Shown: positions 11,335-22,365 of the stretch, piece after piece | Layout: each line of letters begins with the position of its first letter | Numbering within the stretch: the stretch's first letter is position 1 | NCBI GenBank assembly: GCA_030248295.1 | Contig: JASANH010001213.1 | Location: 310,001 to 374,000 of the forward strand | DNA length: 64,000 bases | Origin: Mesodorylaimus sp. YZB2_4 | Lineage: Eukaryota; Nematoda; Enoplea; Dorylaimida; Dorylaimidae | Reading direction: 5' to 3' | Notes under the pieces: model-generated | Seen by the model: the letters and a program-made list of their open reading frames with translations, nothing else | What the model was told of the DNA's origin: nothing | Database searches by the model: none | Translations under genes and position numbers: made by a program

Positions 11335-11974
11335 TCACATCTCGATGTTCTGGACGGCGGGGGAAAATGAGACGAGAGATACCGTTTCGGATTTTTTGTT
11401 CTCTTCTGACGCCACAGGCGACGAGTCGCACATGCAGGCTCGGCAGTTGGTCGAGCAATAGTGATCCTTGTTCTGACCGAGGAAGTACTGAAACGGAGAC
11501 ACCCATGATAGAATCTGGATCGGTTGGAGACAGCATAGCAGACTGACCTCGCAAGCAATCACTTTCTGGCACCACGTGCTGCAGCATCGGAAACACGATT
11601 CGTGCCAACTCTTGGAATTTCCCCGAAAAGAATTTTTCGTTCCACTTGAAGCTCTGTTTGCACCCGTGGCATTTCTGTCGCTCCTTCATTTTCGCCTCGT
11701 GACAGGCCGGGCAATAAATGCGCGTGCCGACTAGCCCGCCGATGTGCTCACCGAAAATCATGCCGCAGTACTCGGTCAACTCGGCACCACACTTGCCGCA
11801 CTTGAACCAAGTTGGATGAAGTAGCAGTTTGGCCGCGATCGCAAGATTTTGGCCATCACTCACGACTTGTCTGCATTTCGCGCAGTTGACCTTGTTCATG
11901 GCGCTCGACGACAGAGCACGCCTGCACGACGGCCTAGGACAGACTGACGGGGTAGTGTCTGCCAGGGCATTCAT
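11335..11974 (-). CDS. Two-LIM-domain protein with an apparent frameshift
   Basis: Starts at the ATG at 11974. LIM1 begins NCAKC and continues HPTWFKCGKC, with Trp where a Cys or His zinc ligand is expected. LIM2 reads KCHGC...SGNSKSWHESCFRCC...ACE|YFLGQNKDHYCSTNC, textbook spacing, but only if one G is dropped from the run of four at 11621-11624. Without that the frame leaves LIM2 after KFFSGKFQE. A 60-nt intron (11547-11488, GTCAGT...TTTCAG) interrupts LIM2, and the stop is at 11335. LIM domains are zinc-binding protein-interaction modules in cytoskeletal adaptors and transcription cofactors; I cannot assign a subfamily. The extra G in a homopolymer could be an assembly error or a real mutation; with the odd Trp, a decaying gene is possible. 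Confidence 0.7.
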
Positions 11975-12249
11975 ATTGTTTTACAACGTCTCCGTCAACG
12001 CCATGCCCTTTGCGAACGGGCACCTGGTTTTCGGAATAAAGTAGTAGAACTTGGTGAAACGCGAGCACTCGTTCATGGCGGATCCGTTTTACCGCTCCGT
12101 CCGTTTCCGGTAAAACCCTCCTCCCTCCGTCATTTCTAGAACGGATCCGTTAAAGATATTTTAAGTGTAACGCTAGGAGGTAAATTTTGGCCAAACTGAA
12201 TTCAAAAATAGTACAATGAATGCAAATTAAGGCTAAAAAAATTATTTTC

Positions 12250-12650
12250 CGGTTTGGTCACTCGCCCAGGTGACCATCGGCCATCGGCCATCCTTTTTGA
12301 TAGCAAGGATCGGGCTTATAACAAGTACGGAATGGATATAATTGCCAGGTGTGCGCGCTCGAGCGACCTTTGTCCGGCCTATGCCCATGGCATATTTCAA
12401 ATCTGTACCCTGCTAGGCAGAAACGCGTTAAAAGCGGCGGCAGCGACTGTTTGCGACTGCAACGAAACCTTGTGCGCGGTCGCAGAGCACGGGCCGTCCG
12501 TGAGAGCTCGCACGCTTATAAAACACGACGGCAGACACAACTTTTGTTCGATACTTATGCAATCGAGGAAATACCAGAATAATGAGCCTAAGCCTAAGCC
12601 TAGGATGAGAAAGGAAGTGATAAGATACGAAAGAAAAAGCAAGGGAGGTG
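12250..12650 (+). repeat. Interspersed repeat family R2, long copy (left arm of inverted pair)
   Basis: Matches 13020-13300 in inverse orientation (blocks ATTTCGATTGCATAGATCGAACAAAA against TTTTGTTCGATACTTATGCAATCGAGGAAAT; GCGACCGCAACGAAACCGTGTGCGCGGTCGCA against its near-complement) and 6880-6985. Its right end carries AGCCTAAGCCTAAGCCTAGG, a TTAGGC-like run. Confidence 0.7.
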
Positions 12651-13019
12651 TATAATGCGATATTTACTACAAAGTAAACCCATTTTAACCTACTTACAAT
12701 TCACTGTCTGTGTCCAGTTTGTGCAAATACTTGGTGATCATTAGCACTGAGCCCGCCTTATTACTCACCCTTGGAAATGACTTCCCTGTAAAATAGCTTG
12801 TATTCAAGGCCTGCGAGTCACTTTTTCTGTGTCTACAGAAGGAGTTTGCATCATCGAAGTATGTAATACAACTGAAGAACAAAGCATTTCTACATCCTTC
12901 AAATGTGAACGTGAATTGGACACGGACAGTAAATAGTTGTAGGTAGGCAAAAAAGGGTTTGATTTCTACTGGATATTGCAGTACCCGACTCCCTTGCGTC
13001 TTTTAGATATTTTTACTTC

Positions 13020-13300
13020 CTTTCTCATCCTAGGCTTAGACTTAGGCCCATTACTCTGGTATTTCGATTGCATAGATCGAACAAAAAGTTGTTTCTGCCC
13101 ACCATGGCATATTTCGATAGTGCACCTCGGCTAAGGCGGGGGGTAGCCCGCGACGCGTTCGCGACTCCTTGCGACCGCAACGAAACCGTGTGCGCGGTCG
13201 CAAACCATTGAAAGTGAGCGCACGCGTGTTCCCCCATACCAAAGTACGCGCATTGAGATAACCAAGTAAATAGACGCCACACCTCGCTATAACAGGGAAC
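13020..13300 (-). repeat. Interspersed repeat family R2 (right arm of inverted pair)
   Basis: Inverse copy of 12250-12650 with about 370 bp of unrelated spacer between the arms. It begins with CCTTTCTCATCCTAGGCTTAG, the mirror of the right end of the first copy. Confidence 0.7.
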
Positions 13301-13488
13301 AGAATATCTCCAGCATATTTCTTCTTCAAGATTTCCGTCCAGCTACGTGTGTTAGACTTCTACTGTTGCGTAATGTTGCCTCAAAATGTACTCCAGGCTA
13401 ACTAGAGTTCAGGACAGGCGGATTGATAAAATTGGGAAATGCTGATATACTGGGAAAAGGGGAAATGAGACACGAGATTCGAAAAATT

Positions 13489-13864
13489 TCAATTTAACAG
13501 ACTGGCCTCGCCATGCCATAACGAAAAAGGCACCCTAAACACAGGCATTTCTTGCCTGAACGCTGATCCAAAGTCTGCATACATTCCATAAAAAGCATTT
13601 AGCTGATTTTGGTGCATATTAGCCGCCAAAGCATGTTGTCTTTTCTTCTTTATAATTTTTCCAGAGGGCCTTCCTGCTGGCAATCTTGAAGCACACCTTG
13701 TTTTTCCACGCGCTCGTCGACTGATCGAAGTGACTTGGGTTTTTTTTTTATCTCTACGCACGCCCCGATGATTGCCAAAACTAGCACCACCTGTCTGCAA
13801 GAAAGTGGACAGTTGACTCGGTTAGATAGTTCACTTCTCTGAGCATGCTCGCACCCGCACTCAT
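13489..13864 (-). CDS. Possible small basic protein, two exons
   Basis: Weak prediction. ATG at 13862-13864 gives MSAGASMLRE, then a 40-nt intron (13834-13795, GTGAAC...TTGCAG) joins in phase to a 102-codon exon (13794-13489). The product has 111 residues and is strongly basic in the middle (RRDKKKTQ, GKIIKKKRQ). I do not recognise it. A nucleic-acid-binding or nucleolar protein would fit the composition, but that is only inference. The splice sites resemble others in this window; the alternative is chance. Confidence 0.25.
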
Positions 13865-14949
13865 GACGTGTTTAAAAATGGTCAAAATTCCAACAGATCA
13901 TAATCGAGAGCTAAAACTGGAGGTGATTCTACAAAACGGCCATGGTGTCATCGTGCTGTGTTCTTCGTACACTGATTTGTGAGCTCTCAAAAAAATCAGA
14001 ATATGTTATCGATGTAACGTCAGTGTGGTTCCATGCCAGATCATGTGCTCGCCATTCAGGGTCCTCTCCATGTGCTGGTGCAAGGAATTCAATCTTACTC
14101 GTATCCTTGGTTCACTAAGGGCATTTGAAGGGGGTTGAAGTAAACTTCCTTGTAAAGAATGCTTGGCTACCTTTTCAAAAAATATTTGGCTGAATCGGTT
14201 TTCTGGTTGAACCGGGACTGGCCAAAAGGGGTCTCCGGGAATTTTTCTGGCTGGAAGGGGACACTGGCCGAAATGGGTCACAGTCGGCACAGATACTTAA
14301 GCCAGGTTTATGCTCAGGGCACAAGTTGCCATATATCCTGTTTATAAATCCAAGAACCTGGCACAGAATATGGCTTGGTGGCCGCAGAACCTACAATCAG
14401 CAAGCTACCGACTTTGAGCTTCTTCGACTACCTTCTAGTCTATATTTGAGAAGCTACAGTTCTATGGTCCCTCACTGGCTGTATAGAAACAGCTCTTTTG
14501 CTGGCCGATTATTTGAAAAAAAAGGTTTTATAACTATGGGCATTTTCCTCATATCCTGCATGCGCGCGGACTCGCTTTGGGAGGATCTTCATTGAGAGTC
14601 CTGAGCAGTCATGTCAAGGTCAGTCACTTTGCGGAAACGAATACAGATTTTTTCGTCCCTCCACAATGTATGTGTACATAAAAAATCCAAATCGAGAAAT
14701 AATGAGACCAAGTAAATTAGCTGTAACTTATTGCATTTTGCTGCAAACTTCCAGCCTTACTGCGAGAGAACTCTATGGTAAACTTTCTAAAATAGCTCGA
14801 CTACTTCCTCTAACATAATTTGACTCGTAGTCCCGATTACAAAGACGTGCAGTAAATAAAAAATATGGTACAAAAGGAAGTTATACTGAACGGTAGCCCT
14901 TCCTTCTACTGCGATAAAGTCGGAAGTCGCGCAATAATTTTTGATTTTG
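13865..14949. other. Intergenic, nothing recognised
   Basis: No supportable gene on either strand, only short open frames. Confidence 0.35.
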
Positions 14950-15115
14950 TTAAAGCCGCTAACATGAAAATACGCATTGTATGTATTGCGTACAGCCCAG
15001 TTTTTGTATGCGTACCGTATGTGCGTACTCCAGGTGGAATGCGTGCATACGCATCCAAATTTCAATGCGTAATACGCAAACTTTGCGTATGCGTATTTTG
15101 TACGCAACCAACTGT
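14950..15115. repeat. TACGCA-rich palindromic tract
   Basis: More than ten copies of TACGCA, TGCGTA or close variants in both orientations within about 165 bp. It sits immediately 3' of the glycosyltransferase exon. Confidence 0.6.
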
Positions 15116-15119
15116 AGTG

Positions 15120-15365
15120 AACTGCGCTGACCAATATTGGCCCCATTGATCCCCAACTGCCGCGGCGATAATAGCTCGGGACTCTATTTAAAATCGACTT
15201 CGAAAATGGGTGCCCTTTTTGGAAAAACAATATTCCATTTGCCAGGGACCAAGGCGTTTCTCCTTGAACAGTTTGTCGTGAAATAATATTCATTAGCGAT
15301 TCGAAGTTGCGCAGAGTCCACGAGTCGGTGTCCATGTACTTTCCACCGTACTTGTATAAATACTT
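15120..15365 (-). CDS. Alpha-1,4-glycosyltransferase (A4GALT/GT32-like), isolated exon
   Basis: An 82-residue stretch has the core of the A4GALT/A4GNT glycosyltransferase family: LYKYGGKYMDTD, with the DxD nucleotide-sugar/metal-binding motif (DTD), then SLANGILFFQKGHPF and a GSWGSMGPILVSA segment equivalent to the family WG..GP.L region. Known relatives are Golgi type II enzymes that add galactose or GlcNAc in alpha-1,4 linkage. Only this central exon is recognisable. The flanks turn at once into CGTACC repeats upstream and TACGCA repeats downstream, and I found neither a transmembrane start nor a C-terminal exon nearby. It is either one exon of a long-intron gene or a gene fragment left after repeat expansion. 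Confidence 0.5.
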
Positions 15366-15379
15366 AGGCGTATCGTAGG

Positions 15380-15465
15380 GCCCAGGGTCGACCGTACCGA
15401 CTTTTTTGACCGTACCCGTACCTGGGGCCTGGTACTGCGGTACCGTACCGTACCGCACCGTAATG
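15380..15465. repeat. CGTACC/GGTACC tandem repeat tract
   Basis: Runs of CGTACC, CCGTACC and GGTACCGTACCGTACCG at the 5' edge of the glycosyltransferase exon. Confidence 0.6.
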
Positions 15466-15469
15466 TACT

Positions 15470-16640
15470 ATTAAAAAACTCCATCTTAGCAGCCAAAAAA
15501 ATTTGAAAAATTTTTCAAAAGATTATATATTAGCGGACTCCACTCCTTTGATATCGCAGATTGCTAGAAATCCTTTCGCTCAATCATGCTACTGTACCTA
15601 TATGCTCAAAGACTAGATATCAACTCATGACCCACAACCAGATACAATGATACGAGACCGTGTTATTAATCTGTGCCGCGATGCTCGGTGATCCATGCTC
15701 ATACTGGAGATCCAGAAGCCTCCTGTTTCGATGCCTTGCACAAAGATGCCAACAAAATTTTTGAATTAAGAGAAGGAGGGATGAGAGAACCTTGCGGAAA
15801 ATATCTGTTGGAATTTAATCAACACATGGGCTCCCTAACCAGCGCTTCGAAAAATTGAAGGCAAGGAATTAAAGCCCAAAGTCACTGCCATTATTCAAAT
15901 AACTGCTAGAGAAATACATTCTTAGAAAAACAATGGCAGAATAAACTAAAAGCAGGACTTTAAAAACGGAAACGAACCTCACTTTTTGAGATTTCAGTGC
16001 TCACATAACTGTGTGGTGTAGTTAATTCAGGGCTCAGACTTCGTTTGGATTCGAACCACGCGCCGTTACTGGTTTGTCGAGCAGCAGTTTATGACAGAGA
16101 TATCAATTAGCGTAGATACTTGTTATCAGTGGACTATTTGCATGATGTTTTGTTTTCCTGCTCGACTAAGGCCTTCGCACACGACCTCGTTCCTTTCGGG
16201 CAGGTTTTTCTTGATATTGGGTGACATGCAAATGCTATAGACCAGTGTATTAGGATTAGTATATAAGGGCCGTGTTTTGGCCTTGTGAGGCAGAGTTGAT
16301 ATTCTCATTGGACCAATGAAGATCTCGATCCTTTCACGAAGAGTAGGTTATGGCTCATCGCTTCCACGGACGCAGATTCAACCCTTATCAGCGTCGTACT
16401 GTCGGTAAGCCCTAATTCGTATGTGGTGAAATCGGTTCCTGGGTGACGTCTAACATCCCTTAGACAAACTTCACCTGTATCCGGGAACCACTCTCATCAC
16501 AACTGAAAGCTGGTCGAAAGCTGAAAGCTGAAAGCGATGGCCAGAGAAAGTGTGTGAAGTCGGAGCGGCCGAAGGCATCTGTGAAGGTTGCAGGGCTGGG
16601 GGAAGGTTTCCGATCATTTCTAAAACCATGATTTCTAAAA
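15470..16640. other. Intergenic, nothing recognised apart from the B-box island
   Basis: No gene supported. A short repeated GAAAGCTG motif lies near 16505-16535. Confidence 0.35.
16044..16063 (-). repeat. tRNA B-box-like island
   Basis: On the minus strand contains GTGGTTCGAATCCAAAC, an exact RNA polymerase III B-box core (GGTTCGAATCC). No complete cloverleaf around it, so tRNA-derived debris rather than a tRNA gene. Confidence 0.5.
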
Positions 16641-16644
16641 ACAA

Positions 16645-17341
16645 GGACGATTTTCGCCGGCTAATAAATCGAGAACGGGTGGACGAAAACTTTTGAGTTT
16701 TCGCACATCCTTCAGAACCGGCCGAGTCTACAATCAAGCCAATTTTTTCACAAAATCCGTCCGGCCGTCGTCAAGTTCCAGAATACGCGATTTCTTGTTC
16801 AGGGGGAGAAGACGTGGAGGAGGAGGGGGAGCAGAAAGCATGTGCCTCGATCAACAACCAGAGGTCGTACAGTTGTAAATGTTAGTTTTTCTGAAAGCTG
16901 AAACTTTCCGACTCCGCCATTTCACAGTCATTTTGTTAAAGCTGCCATTTCCGAAAAGTTATTCCTGAAAATAGTCACTGTTTCAGCTTGTTTTATCCGT
17001 CGCTCGTCAGGTACTAGACGGATTTCGATAAAAATTGACATGGTTGCAGATCTGACCTATCTCGCAAAGCATGCGAAAAGCCAACTTTTTTGGTTCAGTC
17101 ATTCTTGAGTTATCGACTATAAAGTTTTGTGGGGCGCGCGGGGTTTCCTGATTTTTCATTTTCGGCGCGGAGTGTAGAAACATCCGCTGAACGGGTTTAG
17201 TGCAGCGCCATTGATTGATTGGCTAGTGTTGTGACCATGGAGAAAAGCTGTCGCACACTCACGAACAACAAACTATAACACTAGGCTAAGCGAGCTCCCA
17301 CGAAGACGGGTTTGCTGTACCCGAATAATTGTCGCTAGAGT
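16645..17341 (+). repeat. Interspersed repeat family R3, copy 1
   Basis: Direct repeat of 48272-48899. Matching blocks in the same order include AAGGACGATTTTCGCCGG, CAGAAC.GGCCGAGTCTACAATCA, AAATCCGTCCGGCCGTC, CAACAACCAGAGGTCGTACAG, TTGTTTTATCCGTCGCTCG and TGGGTTTGCTGTACCCGAAT. Insertions and deletions separate the copies. Non-coding. Confidence 0.8.
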
Positions 17342-17969
17342 ATGTGAACGAATATGAATGATTTGGACAGATCCGTAGGCAGGACATGTGTTTTTTTATG
17401 TTGAGTAACATTGCTGAGAAACATTCGCGCAAATAATAACTTAATAAGTTTTGTGGATCCTCAGTGTTCCGTTTTAGCTTCGGAGGGAGCGCTCTGGGGG
17501 AAATTAAAGGTAAGACCACCCCTGAACATGAGCTAGTTCTCCTTACGATTAGGCAGAGTGGCTTTCCGACAACACGTTTGTTAAGCGACCACGAGGCCCT
17601 CAGTTCGACTCCTTCACGGGTTAGAGTTTCTGGTTTTGTTTCTCTTCTTTTCACGGGGCAGAGGAACGTTATCGTGAACACGGAATATGAGGGCAGCCTT
17701 GGAATTTTTTGCGCAATCGAAGATTAGGTACCGCATATGATAGAAGCATCTAAGAAGTAATTTTGTCGTTTTTCCTGCCGCCTGTATATCGAAGTACATA
17801 TTCAAAAAATCTGTGCAGTTTATATGTAAGAGTTTGGGTTCACGTTCCGTGTTAGGTATGTTTTCCTGAGTTCTGGAAGAAGGCGTATGGTAGTCACTCG
17901 ATTCTCTCAGTTTTAGGGACAAGTCTTTTGGGCCAAACTAGTTTGTTGCAAAAAACGAAAAAAACGGTG

Positions 17970-18055
17970 TGATTATTTCCAAAAAAGTCTGTAATGGCAG
18001 ACTCGAAACTTTTAGACCAGCCAATGCACACAGTGGAATCAGGGCTTAGGATGGC
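17970..18055 (+). repeat. Small inverted-end element R4, copy 1
   Basis: A 48-bp core runs from AGACCAGCCA to TGGCTGGTCT, perfect 10-bp inverted ends, with about 35 bp of related flank. An inverse copy lies at 49941-50030. MITE-like, far too small to encode anything. Confidence 0.65.
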
Positions 18056-20754
18056 TGGTCTAATCGGCCACTGCTTAGCGCAACCACGGTTTAGGGAAAA
18101 TGTCTCAGCAGAAGCTGCTTTTTCTGCGTGAATATCAACAGGACGACTGATCCTGGCAACGAGCAGAGGACCATGCAATCCATGCAAGATTTCTGCTCTT
18201 GCATAGCCAGTTTGTTTTCTGCCATTGTGATACAAATATAGGTATTATACTGTAAATCCTCACTTGTTGTCCCTGGGGAGCCGACCGCAAGTGTATTAGC
18301 GAGTGAGACATTAGATTTCAAACAGGTCTGGTGCTCATGTCCCTGTTCAAAAGTACTTTTTATTACGTCTCCGTACTAATATTTGGGCCCTAATAATAAG
18401 CACTTTTGTTGTGATAGCTAAAACTGATAACTGAAAGGAAAAAGTATGCAAACAAATTCAAAAAGTGAGGAGGAAGACCGTGCGTAAAAACCTTAGCCCT
18501 GCGTGGGCGTTTTCTGGCGCTGGCAGCAACCAGTTTTTAGGTACAGCTGCTTACCTCAATTTGCGAAGATTTAAACTGAAGCAAGATCGAGGACGTTTTA
18601 CATGACTAGCTCAAATACAGTAATAGCATGAATGGCTGTCGTAAAAATGCCCCACAAGCACCTGACGAAAGATTTTTGAAGTGCAAAGTATACGACAGAC
18701 ATCTTTGTATAAGCCAAAGACCTAATCAGTGTCAGAATCACTATTCGAGTGCAATCCAATAAAATGGTGCAGGTTTCATCGCATTGATATGGATCGTGTA
18801 TGGTCTAATGATCCTTCTTCACTCGATGTTTCTCGTTCTCGATGCTTCACTCAATGTTTATCAAAATTTTACTCAGAGAGGAACTAGCCATCTTTGGCAT
18901 GTTGCATCAAAAAACCATGTTGGGCAGTAAGCGTTCAGAAACAAAGCGCGCGCACTTTTAAATTCAGCGCTTGATCGCGTATAAGTATGCTACGAGAACT
19001 TCCTAGAAAATGACGTCAAATATTCACTAGGAAACATCTCACAATAGTTTTAAATTTACCGCGTTTTGCAATAAAAAGTTAGCGCACTTTACATGTACTC
19101 AAAAGGCGGGCCTGCGGCCGCAGGCATGGCCGCCAGCCATCCTTGCTGCCAGCGCCGTGATCGAAATGGGTGGCGGCAAATTAGACCCAACGGAAAAAAG
19201 GACCAACGCACACTTGACTCGCAGGTTTGGCGATATCTGCTAACCGCGGGAAGCATCTATACATAATTCATTACAATACACACCTCGTACGACATCATTC
19301 TAATTTGTTGGCTAATTGGAGTCGTAGCGAAGTTTTTTAAAGTCAAAAATGGAAATCAAAAACTTGTTCATAACGCCTCGGCTTACATGAAAAAATGCGA
19401 GAATAGCGAGAACGTTATTGGCCTTTTTGCACTTTTTTCCCCAATCGCCTCAGGCTTAGGCAGGATATGCTGGATTTAGTCTTAGCCTTAGGCTCAGGCT
19501 AGGATGGACTGGATTTAAGAGATTGTGGAAAAAATTGTGAAAGCGCCAAATTGTCTTCCAGGACTACTATGGACTAGCAGCACCTCGTTGGGCCCCCAAC
19601 TTAGGCTAACTTAGGCTGGTATTAGCATTAGGCTTAGGCTTAGGCTTACGATAACGGTTAGACTCAGTCTGGTATTAGGGCTATTCTGGCCAGCGCACGA
19701 GCCAAGGTCTGGTGATTAAACGGCACACGCGCCAGCATTTTTTTACTCATAGATTCACATTTCACGTTCAGGAGCTTCTCCCTTTTTATTAAAACTTGGT
19801 CTCGCTCTGATTTTAATTCTTAAATACCGTTTGGAAGTGGAAATACGAGGTTTCGACATGATAGCACGCAAATGCAAAATTTGAATTTCGCGGCTGGGTC
19901 CTTTTTTCCGTTGGGTCTTTTTTACCGTGACCCAATCTAAATTCACTGCGCCAGGTTGCGAACTTGCCAGAAGGTTTCCCGTCATTTTTGACGGGATTTT
20001 GGCTGAAGGTTTTTGGTGAGCGTTTTTGTGGAGGGGACTGGCCTGTGGAGGTTTTGGTGAAGGTTTTTGCTATTTTGTGGAGGTATGAGGGGATTTTCGT
20101 AAAGACCTTTTACACTGGGCAAAGCAAGCACCAAATCGATCCGCTGCTCAGTATCCGCTGCCCGTTATCGGCATCCTAATTTCTTTCAAGTGCACGGCTT
20201 TTTACGTGAATCCAAGCTCGTTTTCTTTGTATACACAGCTTTACTCGAAAGGGGAACAAATCAATATGTCCATACTCTAATGGTGAGACTACAAATAAGA
20301 ATCACGTGACTTAATTTTTTTAAACTGCACGCTACGCCTATACTTTACTGTGTGGCCAAGGTTTCTGCGCGCGGACTATACCTATGTACATTAGGCAACT
20401 GTGAAAGAGGCTGAGCGAGAGTTTTTGTGCCGATTGAAGACACGACTTGAATCTTTTACTAAGGTATCCTGGTCTCATGGTCATTTCGCTCTCTCTTGGC
20501 ACACCTAACCCCTGGCCCAGATAAATCCATCTAATGACTAAGGCTTAAATCCGCCAGTTTGTCAGGTGATCATGTTACGTTCTCATTTTCGATGTCAGAC
20601 AGAACGAAACAACACTATACGCGAGCTCATTCCGTTCCTGCTATAGGTGTATGAAACTATCTGAACAAGCGGCAAAAGTTGCTCACCCACCAAAAAGTAT
20701 TAGGGGTGGGGGCAACTCGGTTTTTTTTAGGGTTTTCGGCTGGGCCAACCCTCT
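18056..20754. other. Gene-poor stretch
   Basis: No gene recognised in about 2.7 kb apart from the TTAGGC-rich segment annotated separately. A short unrelated tract of TTTTGGTGAAGG-like repeats lies near 20000-20080. Confidence 0.4.
19445..19680 (+). repeat. TTAGGC-rich repeat, copy 1
   Basis: Two clusters: 19453-19500 (CTTAGGCAGG, CTTAGCCTTAGGCTCAGG) and 19600-19680, which contains three perfect TTAGGC units (ATTAGGCTTAGGCTTAGGC). The second cluster shares ACTTAGGCTGGTATTAG and a CCCCCAAC start with the reverse complement of 63500-63570, so it belongs to an interspersed family and is not a plain telomere remnant. Confidence 0.6.
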
Positions 20755-21180
20755 CCAACCAGTTTTGCGTATAGGTGGCAAGCAGCCGTGATATGATCGG
20801 CTAGGTCGTGAGGCGACCAGCGACCCCGCTAGGAGTACGTATACCAGTGCATCCTGGATTGGGCACTGACTTCCTCGGATAATGTCGGCTTGGCTTTGAA
20901 CCCTGTCAATGTTCGACAGCTAACACTGTCTCCTCGTTTGGTTCCTTTCCCTCCTGTCTGACTGGATGGTACTGAGTGAGTCACCCTCGGCCTAGCGTGC
21001 AAGGTCAGCGTGTGTTCATGGTTCGCAAACCGACCTCAGTCACTGGGGAACCCTGGACGAGTCCAGCCACTCGCTGCCAAGCAACAAGGTTAGACGAATG
21101 CCGAAGCGGTGCACCACCGCGGCAGCTGGCACATTTGGTCTCGCACTTGGTCGGCACGCCTCAGCTCACATTCTCCTAGT
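20755..21180 (+). repeat. tRNA-derived SINE-like repeat, copy C
   Basis: Carries the family landmarks in order: GCAGCCGTGATATGATCGGCTAGGTCGTGAGG, CATCCTGGATTGGGCACTGACTTCCTCGG, GAGTGAGTCACCCTCGGCCTAGCGTGCAAGGTCAGCG, GGTTCGCAAACCGACCTC and a tail CGAATGCCGAAGCGGTGCACCACCGC. Reverse-complementary to the copy at 23.8-24.4 kb (each quoted block is a motif read in pieces from this region). Confidence 0.7.
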
Positions 21181-22340
21181 GGGTTATCCGACTTGTATTC
21201 AGTCCGATCCGTGGAATGCGAAAGGAGCTGAAGTGTTCTTTTTTTTAAAAAGTCAGCATGGCAGGCACGGTCTCATGCTTGTTTGAGACATGTATTGGAA
21301 CCAGGAAGGAGGATGAGTGTCAGAGTAAAGAACGAGCATTCACTGTTTTTACTGCACCTTCAAATTTTACTGGGACCCAGGCTTTTGAGCAGTGCTTGGA
21401 ACATTCGATCATTATTTTGTTGACCAAACTGGTTCCAGGTTTGGCGTGGGCATGCAGCATTGATGGTTTTAGACACAGTGTTTCCGGCGTCGCCTTGGGA
21501 TGATAGTGATACTATCATTTGACGTATTTATGTACATTTGTATTTCCTGTGCGTCCCACGATCTTACGATTAGTGCGCTTAAGCTTTTACATTAGGCATA
21601 AGCAATGTCAGTGTCGCAAGGCATTCACATCTCTTAGCGCCAAGGACTAGCGGGACGAGGGAACAGCATCAGGGACATCAATAAAACAACCGCCGACGTA
21701 TTGCATGTTGAGCAATTGTAAGTGAGTCTTCGAAGTCCCGAGGTCACGGCACACTGTAAAATCCCAGTTTACAGTCTCTCTGAGGAGCCACCACGGGGTC
21801 AATACATTCAAGCCCGCCTTGATGCTGCTCACGTTTATTAGTCTGGTCATAAATATTCGCTCTATTTGTCTGTATCCACAAAATGCGCTGCGCAATCTGC
21901 ACTTCTGTTATTTCCTGTCCCACTGCTTTCTAATTTCTGCACCAGAAAAGTACTTTGCTAAAATTCAGGCGCAGTCAGTTGCGAGGCTGTGCAACAGAGT
22001 TCGCAAACTAATGGCGTCACTTGCCGAAGACAGATCTAACTCGAGATCAACGATCCTTGGAGCGACGCATATTGCGAACAGCTGTTGCACTAGCTTGGCG
22101 TCAGGTGTAGAACATTTATCTGCCGTTTTCTATCCAGCTTGCAATAATGGTCGCGGCTTTGCTTTCGTCGCCTGAAAAACAAGTCCACAAGGCTTTCTTT
22201 TGGACCGTAGTTCCTTTGTTAAAAGTGGTTCTAAGAACAGTTTTCCAGCAATCCTAACAACTCGCCGCAACTTTATGCAGGATAAAAACTAGCCTGCAAA
22301 AATATGCCTGAATAAAATTTTAAACTTATTGTTCGATCCA
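21181..22340. other. Intergenic upstream of the four-TM gene
   Basis: An open frame on the plus strand at 21819-22175 (118 codons) has no family resemblance. Nothing else supported. Confidence 0.35.
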
Positions 22341-22352
22341 TTTCTATTTCAG
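22341..22352 (+). promoter_or_regulatory. Splice acceptor 13 nt before a start codon (possible trans-splice site)
   Basis: TTTCTATTTCAG ends 13 nt before the ATG at 22366. In a nematode this position is typical of spliced-leader addition; a 5'-UTR cis intron is the alternative. Confidence 0.45.
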
Positions 22353-22365
22353 ATCTAAACCAGCC

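Noticed and set aside
12254-12655. 133-codon open frame
   Set aside because: Lies entirely within the R2 repeat; frames in the other copies are not conserved.
14787-15458. Full 223-codon frame as one glycosyltransferase protein
   Set aside because: Only residues 32-113 resemble the family; both ends are translated tandem repeats or unrelated flank.
17548-17640. tRNA-like sequence with A-box- and B-box-like parts (GTTCGACTCC)
   Set aside because: The T-arm and acceptor stems do not pair; at most a pseudo-tRNA.
19600-19680. Interstitial telomere from a chromosome fusion
   Set aside because: Only three perfect TTAGGC units, and the flanks match another repeat copy at 63.5 kb, so an interspersed element explains it better.
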